64,000 bases of DNA from Bryum argenteum (lineage: Eukaryota > Streptophyta > Bryopsida > Bryales > Bryaceae), in the NCBI GenBank assembly GCA_037043015.1, contig CM073321.1, forward strand, positions 12,408,001 through 12,472,000, written 5' to 3'. The notes beneath the pieces are model-generated. The model had not been told where the DNA came from and did not search any database. It saw nothing but the letters and a program-made list of their open reading frames with translations. Positions 49,041 through 58,969 of this stretch are shown one piece after another (positions within the stretch are counted from its first letter, which is position 1; each line of letters begins with the position of its first letter). The position numbers and the translations under genes are program-made.

Positions 49041-49179
49041 ATTCCCCCATCCTTCATGACCTCATTATTTGGATTACCAGCTTGGCACATAGACTTGCAT
49101 CCATTAATTTGGCTGCAGGCAAGTTTCGGGTAGGTAAAGACTATTCTATTGTATCGATTTTGGCTATTTTCTACCATCC

Positions 49180-50634
49180 ATGTCTACTCCTGAGCAACTT
49201 AAGAAGGCTAAAAACGAGAAGAAGAGGAAGAGGAGCGGCAACTTTCAACGGAAAAGATTGCACATGCTTCAAAATTCGGATAAGCTTGCATTTAAAGGTT
49301 GGGAAGTTGAACTAGATATGTGGACGATGGCAACTTGCGAATCGTACATTGAATGGTGACACATTGGCAAGAAATTCCCTCTGTCGCGTCACCATTTCCA
49401 TCGGCACACCAACAAGGCAAATCTAAAGTATTGCGATTGCCCAAACTTCAAACAACAATGCATTGAGGTTTACCAAGTCTTGTATGGCACGCCATGTGTG
49501 GAGCGCAATGAGGTTCCCTTGTTTCTTGCTCGTGGAGTATACGCTGAAGTTGCTCTTGGTAAACGAGTGGATTGGACAACTGCCATAGAGAGGAAGCATG
49601 TAACACGACCTTCAACGAGTGACATTCCGAGAGGCATTCTAAGATTCCTTGATGCTCCTAATGGTGGCATGGGAGTGACGAGGTCTATTACCAAGGCTAT
49701 GGAAGATGCTTCATATCATAGTGCTACATCAGAAGAGGACTGTGACTCAGATGGTTCATGACATGGTAAAGCGGTGCGTCAAGTATGGTGTGCTATTCCT
49801 CCCTCTATCGTTGTGATTGATGTAGATCATCGTTGTAATTTGCCCGGCCGCGTTCCTCAAACATGTGGCTCTCACCCTCTAATAGCAAGTAATCATTCTA
49901 CCGTAGTAGAGCCCCATGATACTGACATCTTACCATTGGACGAACTTGACACGTCTTCTGATTTCAAAGCTCTTTTGAAGAGCAAAGACAATGTCATAGC
50001 AAGATTGGAAGCAGATTTCAAAAAAACACGACCAACGTATGAGGTGAAGGTGAAAGAAGGGAAGTGGCTTTCTGTGGAATATGCACGAATGCGCGAGAAG
50101 ATGCAAGGACTATCTCACCCACGTAACATTCTTGGAGAAGCACAGAAATCGGTCATGGCGGATGTTGATAGAGTTGTCTTCAATCTTAGGAAGGACCTCG
50201 CTTTTGGAGAAATGTCACCGCAATGCCCTCAACTGCGCCGCCCTGTGAAAGCTCAGCCATGTCCTGTTGTTAATATGCATGGCTTGGAACAGGAAGAAGA
50301 TGCACAAAGTGATACCCAAGATTCGTTATTTTTCCTTCTCCTTCGTATTCCATATATTTCCTACGAATCTTGGGTATCACTTTGTGCATCTTCTTCCGAC
50401 GGGTACCGCTTTTTACTAAAGCAAAATCAACAATTGCAAGATTGTTTGTTGCAGTTGTCTACCACTTACTACCATTGGAAGGTGCCATGTATACTTTTGG
50501 TGAACAGAGGTAGACAAGTTGCAGCGGAGTTGGAGAAGATCAATAAGAATTTTACTAGTGGAGCTTGTCGGATGCCATGTATCTATGTTGTCTTCCCTTA
50601 CACGTTTATTAGTGTGATACCCCTGTTTAGGTGA
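49180..50634 (+). pseudogene. Unknown transposon-associated protein, family C copy 1
   Basis: From ATG at 49180 the frame encodes a basic N terminus (KNEKKRKRSGNFQRKR) and LAFKGWEVELDMW. A His/Cys-bearing segment follows (FHRHTNKANLKYCDCPNF), then EVPLFLARGVYAEVALGKRVDW and, after about 49760, a coiled-coil-like charged region ending at 50634. An in-frame TGA lies at about 49357, and TGA at 49759 separates the two main frames. I do not recognise the family. It has a clear homologue on the opposite strand at 53.7-55.05 kb (EVPYFLARMVYAEKILKKQVDW). H/C spacing hints at metal binding, but that is weak. Its C-terminal part contains the perfect hairpin at 50292-50397. Confidence 0.5.
50292..50397. 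repeat. 35-bp perfect inverted repeat (hairpin)
   Basis: 50292-50326 is exactly reverse-complementary to 50363-50397, with a 36-nt spacer. It lies inside the open frame of the family C gene, so half of it likely arose by an inverted duplication of coding sequence (GAAGAAGATGCACAAAGTGA). Confidence 0.97.
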
Positions 50635-52060
50635 CTCGTGTATCGTTCTAGGGATTCTGTGAAGTGACCAAGATCAAATAGTGCTAAGACAACCAATCAC
50701 CAACCGTACTATTCCCAAACTTATGTTTAACCTTGCTTGGCATGGATATCCCTTTGCAAGAGGGGATGCACAAAGACTCTTTCTCTTATGTTTATCGTGG
50801 TGGAAACGTCCACACTTAAACTCTACACAAACACCTACATTTAGGCAATCATAACGTCTTCACAACTAATCCGTCCTAGCCGTCCGGATTAGCAGGTCAC
50901 GCAGGCCGTCCTCGTTGCCCTACTTACTACAATGACAAACTCCAAGAGATCAAAATCCGGCTAGAAGACGTCTACACGTATTCCGGTCACGTACTGTGCT
51001 TGATCCGTCCTCTGAGACTACAGAGTAACCCAAGTCTGTAGCAGTTGGAGGTCGGATTGTAATCCGGCCTCGCACACTCTACTCGCAGACCCTTCTAGAC
51101 CGTAAGGTGTTTACCACAGTAGTTTCCCTCTCTCAGACACCTAGACCAGTTCAAGACACAAGGCACTCGCTAATAAGCCCAACCCGACTTCAACTCCACA
51201 GACACAATCTAGCAAGGAATCCGGATTCTTAACTCCCAACTTTAAACTCAGAGACAGTAGATACGACTTCTAAGCACTCGACCTCAAATGGGAGACGAAG
51301 CAAGGATCACACTGAATATGCGCATAAGAGGTTGTTGATTAACATGTAAGGAATGTTTTAGATGACAAAACCCTTCACCTATAAGTACTCAAAGTCAAAG
51401 ATCTCTAAGACCTAAAAACTTAGCGGGGACCGCTCTACTGGGCCTACACTACGGAAAGCGGCTCGCTTTCCCAAAAAGATCCTACCTACTGCCATAGTTC
51501 GGATTTCTAGCCCTACGCCGGATTCTAATCCGGCTTCACAAACCTAGGTCGGATTCTTATCCGGCTTCCTAATTCTAGGCCGGATTCTAATCCGGCTTTC
51601 TAATCTTAGGCCGGATTCTCAATTTAGATTCCAAGTTCGTTCTGCTACCTCGTACTTCTCGTCGCTTTCATATGGATGCGTATCCACTAGAGGAGGACGA
51701 GCGACTGGAGTCGATGCAGGTGTGTGTGTGAAGGCCGAAATGGATCCGACCTCCTTGATCCTCTCGAGGACGGATTTGAATCTGGCCATCATACCCTCGC
51801 CTAGTACGGAGCCGTCATTCGCCATTTCCGTCATTGTTGTATCCCGACGACTTCGTTCTTTCGCCACTGTTCTTAAAACCCTTGTCCGGCTTCTGACAGT
51901 CCTCCCTTACATTTTAAATGAGAAATACTAGTTCTAGAACTAGACCTCTTTATTCTAAACTATTATCTAATAATTTGGTACACTATCAAAACTTTATTTG
52001 CCTTATAGTAGACGGCCTACAACACACTTAGGTCGGATTTTACACACAATACGTACTCTT
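50635..52060. repeat. GCCGGATTCTAATCCGGC palindrome array
   Basis: Half-sites and full palindromes recur at about 50893, 50957, 51053-51076, 51217, 51500-51535, 51551-51566, 51582-51598, 51611, 51894 and 52033. The densest part is 51500-51625, with five palindromes or half-sites about 31 bp apart. A minus-strand frame of 82 codons (51867-51619) lies between, with ERIKEVGSISAF-type helical sequence; I do not recognise it and it may be a terminal exon. Confidence 0.85.
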
Positions 52061-52107
52061 ATTGCGCATTACACTTATGAAGTACTCAATCAAGAAAATG
52101 GGTTCCG

Positions 52108-52722
52108 ATAGAGCTGGTCGACAAACGTTTGATATGACCTCGTGGCCGGGGTGGATACATTGTTTGATAATCTTCCTATGATGGACCTTAAAATGAAAGA
52201 TGACACTTCTACAGAGGTTGTGGACTGGAGCAAGGTCGGGTGAAATTTCAAACACCACATGTCGGCACAGGATGATGTAGCATCGAGGACATTATTGTGG
52301 CCCAACCCTGCGCAGTTTGTATTGGATCTCTCTACGTGTCTCATACGCCTAAATCCATTTGAACCTAAGGGGGGATGGGCTTTGGGCTCTTGAGTCCATA
52401 TGTATCATCCGCAATGTCTCTTGGTTCATTGTTTGACTCAAAGTCACAATGCTACATGCAAAGCGCCTTTTCACGAGCGCTTTTACGAGATGTTCAATCT
52501 AAGATATTATATGCCACCTTCTTGGGAACACAATGCTGGGACTACTGATGTGGTTTGATTTTGGGGTAGAGACCTTCTTTGGAGTTGGCGTAGAGGTAAA
52601 CATGATCTTGAGTAGATTACTTCTAGCTGTCAATTCAATTGGGAAACTGATCCAAATGAGATTCTAAGAGTTGCACCAATACTTGCTAGACATGTCTACA
52701 ACATGAGGGTCTTTGGGTGATC
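52108..52722 (+). pseudogene. Decayed coding frame, unknown protein
   Basis: One plus-strand frame gives protein-like sequence across several stops: SRTLLWPNPAQFVLDLS, CKAPFHERFYEMFNLRYYMP, WGRDLLWSWRRGKHDLE and NWETDPNEILRVAPILARH. Stops are near 52239, 52395, 52556 and 52614. Aromatic and charged composition looks coding, not random. No family is recognised. It lies next to the CCGGATT array and may belong to the same element. Confidence 0.4.
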
Positions 52723-53392
52723 TTCTTCCAATGCCTCGGGGGCTATTTTGATGTGAGCTCCAATACATTCAAGTGGAGGCCCCACCCCATGGAACATCGT
52801 TAGAATCAGTTTGAGACGAGAGTAACCGATGGTGAAGGCCATGCCTCCATGCAAGATTTGGAAGAGCATCAATTTGCTGAATCTACTTGGGGGCCACAAT
52901 ACCAGTCCCAAGGGCTAGACTATTTACTGGATGAACATAGTCTCCTCACAAGAAGACTTTGTAAGACTTGAAAGACTCTAGAGTCTTAGATCTGATCTTA
53001 AACGCAGATGGTCCATTCAAACGAACTCGTGCAAAGCGTAAACTCATTGTTGGAGAATGCTCAAATTCTAAATCTACTAAATGATTATTAGCATATTGTC
53101 ATTCCATACACTCCAGTATAGCGTATGGTTTTAGCTATATAGGACTATATTCGATATTAGTATTATCTAATGGTAGCTTTTGCAGCAAGGTTTGTCACTT
53201 ACTATTGTACTACTTTTTTCACCGATTAAAACAGCGGTATATATTTGGCTGACTCCTTTGCTTGTGATCTATCGATTGTAACTTGTAACCTTTTATTGTA
53301 TCTTTCATCTTCATAGTCCATATAACCTGCCCAACCCCTTGTACCAATACACATACACATACACATGCATAATGAAAGGTGAAAACAAACTT

Positions 53393-53430
<38 letters not shown>

Positions 53431-53690
53431 TATGCGAATAAGTATATAGAAGTTATTACCTACACCTAAATCAAATATTGTTTCAATGAATGTTGGAGGT
53501 GTAAGTCCATTGTCTTTAGCTTATGAATCTTCAACTTTGTCCTTGCTCTTTGAAAAATGTGATTGTTGCGGTTCCAAATGTGCGTCGATTGAGTTCATGT
53601 TGATCTCATCTTCCGCGTTCTTTTTACGACGAGCGCACTTTGCCCACACGTTCTCAAAAACGAGCATCCTCTTCAGCTAGACGTAGTTGC
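52723..53690. other. Gene-free stretch with (AT)n
   Basis: No coding frame is recognised. An (AT)n microsatellite of about 33 bp lies at 53395-53427, preceded by (ACACAT)n-like words at 53348-53366. Confidence 0.6.
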
Positions 53691-53719
53691 TTCGCGTGTT
53701 TTACATTCTGGTCTTCACT

Positions 53720-55046
53720 CTATTTCACAAGCCTTTTCAATTTATCAACTTCCTCTAGAGTTTTGCCATACTTACCCGCGAACGCCAAATCACAGATATG
53801 TAGCATCTCTTTATCTCCCTCTAGATCATTAGATTCTTCTATATCCTTCAACCCCGCATTAAAATGATATAAAACTATCTCCCGAGCAAGGACCCCTTCT
53901 ATGTAAGTGCAATTCGTTGTCCATATCTCTACGTAGTCTTCTATGGAAAAATTGTTTGATTGTTTCTTCTCGACGAACATCTCACGAGCCTCTCTTTGTA
54001 GCACAAGTATGGTCTCTATATAAGCTTCCTTCTAGAACTTTTTCCAAATTTTTCTGATAGTCATCTTGGAGATTGTATGATTCTGTGGCAAGAAGAGCTC
54101 TTTCTTTGAGGGCTTCCAATTTCTTTTGCCTGCTGCATTACTTCCTCTAATTCATTGCTTTATTTGAATGAAATCGACCATGGTGTTAAGCTTGCCCATA
54201 TAGTCAGATAATCTTCCACCTATTGTTCAAATTGGAGTTGCCTCAAAAGTATTTCCCTCTGTCATATTTGTTATGTTACCAGTACGTTCACTGAGCTCGT
54301 ATTTGTGTGTTTTCATCGTCCAAGGATTCGGAAGACTATGTTATAAGAGTTTTTAGCGTTGGCCTAAAGACTCACAAGTATAGCTCCAAATCCTTCTCCT
54401 TCAATAGTAGTTGATGTTTCTCCAACCTCTATAGGTTCAGTGTTTTCTTGTATAAGCAAACATGAATGCTTCAACCAATCCACCTGCTTCTTGAGAATTT
54501 TTTCCGCATATACCATTCTTGCCAAGAAGTAGGGAACCTCATATTTAAAAATATGGTTGTTACCATATATCAAATGCCAAACGTATATGCATTTGACTTT
54601 AAACAGGTCATTATGGCACTCACGGAGGTTTGCTTCATTGTGAGCCCAATGAATGTTGTGACAATGAAGAGGAAAGAGCTTGTTGATGTGCACCACTCCA
54701 CTTATCTCACACACGTGGTAAAAGACCACGGCTCCGTCTCTCCCGCCCATCCTCTTAACGCTAATATCTTTGGATTCTTCAAGATCTCTATGCGCTTCTT
54801 CTCAATCCTCTTCTTTATCTTCCGACCTTGGTCATGTGGCACCATGGATGTAGTAGCTACAATGGGTGTGCCTCCATCAAAAAAATCCCTAGAGATGCAA
54901 ATTCCCTCTACGTGCAAGCAAGTAGCGTTACTAAAGTCCATACTAGTGGATGCGAGAAAGGAGGGACGAGCAAAGTGTGAAAATGGATTGTCGGTCGCCT
55001 TCTTAAGCACAAGAATAAGGCGACCGGCGGTCTGCAAGATCTGCAC
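53720..55046 (-). pseudogene. Unknown transposon-associated protein, family C copy 2
   Basis: The minus-strand frames at 55046-54702, 54750-54364 and 54004-53720 together match the order of the 49180-50634 gene. First comes a basic segment with RKIKKRIEKKRIEILKNPK and LALRGWAGE. Then a His/Cys-bearing stretch (HNIHWAHNEANLRECHND) leads to EVPYFLARMVYAEKILKKQVDW, followed by a helical charged C-terminal piece (EVDKLKRLVK). Frames overlap or are offset, so introns or frameshifts separate them. Function unknown. The divergence between the two copies suggests separate element lineages rather than a recent duplication. Confidence 0.45.
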
Positions 55047-55345
55047 TGCCGGTCGCCCCAGCCACCAGCGATCGCCCTATCTGCACCGCCAACTGCCCTA
55101 TCTGCACCGCCGAGGACTCTATTTGCACCGCCGAGGACTCTATCTGCACCGCCAGTCGCCCATCTGAACCGCCGGTTGCCCTTTTGAACCGCTGGTCACC
55201 TTGCCACACGAGGTCGCTCTATTTGCAGCGCCGGTCGGCCTTTTGAACCGCCGATCACCCTGCCACACGAGGTCGCTCTATTTGCGACGCCGGTCGCCCT
55301 TTTTGCACTGCCGGTTGTCCTTCGGCGCAGACGTTTGCTCTATCT
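55010..55345. repeat. CCGGTCGCC motif cluster upstream of family C copy 2
   Basis: GGCGACCGGCGGTCTGC at 55019 and about a dozen CACCGCC / GCCGGTCGCCC / GAACCGCCGGTTGCCC variants follow at intervals of about 18-30 bp to 55320. Same motif family as at 46.6-46.8 and 48.9-49.0 kb. It occupies the 5' side of the family C gene, as the 48.9-kb cluster does for copy 1. Confidence 0.85.
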
Positions 55346-56490
55346 TCACCCTTGGTCGTCCTATTTGCAATTGGGAATTCTCCCAGTCTATATTGCATGC
55401 AAGTCTATGAGAGTTTGTAGCAGCTTCTAGAAGGATGAGATGAGAATGAACACTGGATGGGGGAGGGGTAAAAGAGCCTTGTAGTTTTTAATGTATTAGT
55501 TTAAATTCACAAGGAGTAGGCACGGGGTAGTAATTTGGAATCGTTAGTCCCATAATTCCCATTTCATGGTCTTTCAGTTCATAAAAATTGGACATGTGAG
55601 GTCTAAATTGAAAATAATCAATGGGAGGGAGGATGCGGTGACACTTTCTCATTCTCTTAGTAGGAATCACATGGTATATATTTTATCATATGGTGCATAT
55701 TTTAGCAAGTCATATTGTTCCCAACTATTTAGTAATTGATAAAATGTGTATTGATTTACAATGTCTCAGCCTCTTCAATGCAACAAACACTTCAATGCAT
55801 CTAACGGTTTAATATCTACAATCTTAGAATTTAATCCTGTCAGTCAATTTCTAGCATTTAGATAAGATACTATCTTTGCAGCAAAACTTCACGACATATT
55901 CTAACATAACATTGAAGAACAATTTGTAGTTTCTATTTATATCAGCGGAGCCTTAAATATATTATAACTTTTAAGGGGATATTCGTTATCTTGAGACAAA
56001 ACGCTCATAGTGAGATTCCTAAACTCGTAAATATTGTGTCATAGTTGTTGAAAGTTGTTGAAAATGGTTAAAAATTGAATAATTTCATCTAGATGACCAG
56101 CCTAAATTGGGAAATATGTAATCAATGAAAAAAGTAGAAGATGTGTACGCCAATAGAAATTTAGTACTATATATAGATATAGGAAAATATGTTATGACTT
56201 GATCCAAAACTAAAAATAAAATTCAGGTGAAGGTGATCACCCACAGCATTCAAAATGATAAGGCATAGAATAAGGGTAAATCTCATCAACGTGTAATTTA
56301 TAAGATAAAAGTAGTACCACAAGTCCAGTAAAATTTGAACCACATTTATATAGCAAGTTGAACTAAAAAATAAAGATATATTCAAAGATATACGTTGCTG
56401 CTAATCAATAAGCTCAAAAATCAAAACCCTTGTGCATTTGACTCCTTTATCTTGATTGATCTCTCTAGCAACCTTCCCTCAACCTCTTGC
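55346..56490. other. Gene-free AT-rich stretch
   Basis: No coding frame or repeat of note is seen. Confidence 0.45.
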
Positions 56491-56499
56491 TCCTTTACA

Positions 56500-58430
56500 A
56501 GTCCTCGATCAAGAACACTGCGACGGGAGTTGGCCATGCAAGTGGTATCAAACGCCTCACTCCATGTGCCAACCATGTATCAAAACTTTCCCTCTCTTGG
56601 CGGCGTAGTGAGTCTAAGGAGCATGAGGGACAAGATGCTTGAGCTGAGTTCAACAACTGCTGTCGTAGTGAACGCGGTATGTTAGATGCACGTTTCAAAT
56701 TAGGGGTAGGAGTCCCTAGTGACTTTCGCCAAGCCAAGGGGATACCTCTTGCCAAGGGTTGACGTGGCACACCGCCAACAGAACGCGCTGTTCTCGCACT
56801 CTGATTGATTTGGGCTCGTAATGGCGGAACATTTGAGTTGGAAGGCCACGCGCTTTCACCATTGAGGGTGCTGCTCCCAAATCATAAGGGGAAATGGGCT
56901 GAACCATACGGCAGATCCATCAATGTATAGCTGACGCTGAGGGGTTCTTGAATGATGGGGCGTTGGTGAGGTCGAGCGCCTACTTGACGAGGATGTACAG
57001 ATGCGCTTGAGTGGCGAGAGAGAGCACACATGAGTCCGTCTAGGACCACGACTTGGTGGACTATCTACAACACCTTCGTCCATACTCTCTCTTGTAAAAT
57101 CCATCGTTGTAGATGCTGCATCAGTGGCTGTAAACATATCAAAACACCTGGACGATAGCGAGTTGGCCATACTTGCTGAAATTGACAAAGAGCATTCCAT
57201 GTTCGAGGTTCGATAGGATGTCAAAAAAGAGTCCCCATCAGTAGGTGTTGATATTGTAGTCACCTCAGAGAAAATAACATGCAGGAATCACAATTAGGAC
57301 AAGGGTCATTTAAAAGTCGACAACAATAATACAAGTTATCCACGGGCCGTGGATAACTATTGTGCACAAAATATATACCACCTCAAAAAAGAGGTGAGTC
57401 TTACATTCAAAAGAAGAATCAATGTTTAACGAGCAGTAAACACGGTAAATTGCTACAACATAAACAATAGAAGAGGCATCACAATGCATAAATAAAGATA
57501 CAAGTATTTCAATCCAAAAAGATCTTCTTTATTATACAAAATTGCGTTGATATAGCAAGAGCATAATTACATTGCAACAAACAGCGTCCCGAAGGTTTAA
57601 TGAAGAGATCCCTAAGTGTCATCTTGAGAACGAAGTAGAAAAATTCAGAGTATTGTATGTATGACCTAGGTTTCTAAAGGATCGTGCCATTCCATCTACT
57701 ATGTAACTATCTAATGTGCTATGTGCGTTGAGTGGCTGGGCTCCTATCCTGTTAGCATCAACATAAGCCCGGAGGTTGCCAGGCCCACACTGGGATTGGA
57801 GGGTAAGCAACCATGGGGTAAGCTTGAGCAAGAAAAAGTCGCCGACGCACGAGGACTTTGACCAAGGATGGAGAAAGATTGCGTTTCCAGTGTGGTTACA
57901 AATACTCGTTTCAGGACTATCGTCAATGAGGAGAGTGTCTTCCACATTAAACACAACACCTCCGTAACTCAGAGGTTACCAACAGTCGACACAGTTTTCA
58001 AAAAAAACTTTTTGTCGGCATTTGACACGCTTGACAAGAACTTTCCACTGCTAACCTCAATCGTGCCACATGCGTCCTCACTGAGGATTTGAAAAGGCTC
58101 AGGAAGTCCATCAAAAAGGTAGTCTACGACAGCCTCAACAATCGACTTCCTCATGGAACTCCATATTACAACCCGAGCAACATGGGCACTAATGGATTCC
58201 AAGAATCCCCTAATTCCTGGTCGGCAGTAAACCGCCTTTGTAGGTATCTTAACAGGGATAACGGAGGTGTACAAGCGGTCTCTAGGCTCGCACAGTCTAG
58301 AATTCTTCTGCAGTGATGCGAAAAGCACACACTGACAAAGGATTCTGTTGATGTCGAGGACGACATTTAGCCACCAACGGGGCGTCGTCTACTGGACCGC
58401 AACGATGGGTTGAGGAACACACCCAAATTG
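56500..58430 (-). pseudogene. FCP1-like HAD phosphatase gene (copy 3)
   Basis: On the minus strand the HAD domain starts at about 58400 with WLNVVLDINRILC (motif I, Gly replaced by Arg). It continues through KAVYCRPGIRGFLES and VVIWSSM (motif II) to about 57969, then after a break NVEDTLLIDDSPE (motif III), HPWSKSSCVGDFFLLKLTPWL to about 57620. A further exon (57263-56880) matches the DEGVVDSPPSRG linker exon of copies 1 and 2, followed by remnants near 56700-56500. Its DDSPE motif is the canonical FCP1-like form, better kept than in copies 1 and 2. It lies directly downstream of the methyltransferase-like gene copy B, mirroring 38.8-45.8 kb. Motif I has Asn in place of the second Asp, as in copy 2, so it is probably a lineage trait. 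Confidence 0.7.
57334..57358. repeat. 25-bp near-perfect palindrome
   Basis: Arms AGTTATCCACGG and its complement flank a single central base. It shares the TTATCC core with the other palindromes of module copy B and lies in a non-coding gap of the HAD gene copy 3. Confidence 0.9.
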
Positions 58431-58969
58431 GGACACTGATTCTACCTGGCAATCAAAGAACAGTAAAATGAGGATACCTGATTGGATATAGAGACAATGG
58501 GATCCGCGCAAATCCTCGAGGAGGGAACGGAATGAATCCTCGGCACTGGAGGAAAAGCCTTAGGATTTGAAGGCGATCCCAAGGCCAATGGGCGAAGTAC
58601 ATGCTTTACAACCATGGGCTGACAAACAAATACAACGAATCAAACGGCGAAGGAAACAGATATAAAAAAATTGTGTTCAAATATAATTCAACAAAATTGT
58701 TGGAGTCTGTACACACAAGTATCCGTCAAGCTAATCCTAACCCGCTGAACCAATCCTAATATGTTAAACAAAATATTTAACAAGATGTGCCACGGGGATG
58801 CTTGACAAGTTTGCAAATATCAGAAAGCGTAAGCATCGAAATGATCGTCCATCTCCTGTAGATGAGAATAGACGTATGAGCAGAAAGAAGCACTCGGTCG
58901 GAAGGGTGTCAACAAAAAGTCGAGAATATCCATATAACATGTCAAACAGAATGAAGGGGGATTAAGAAC

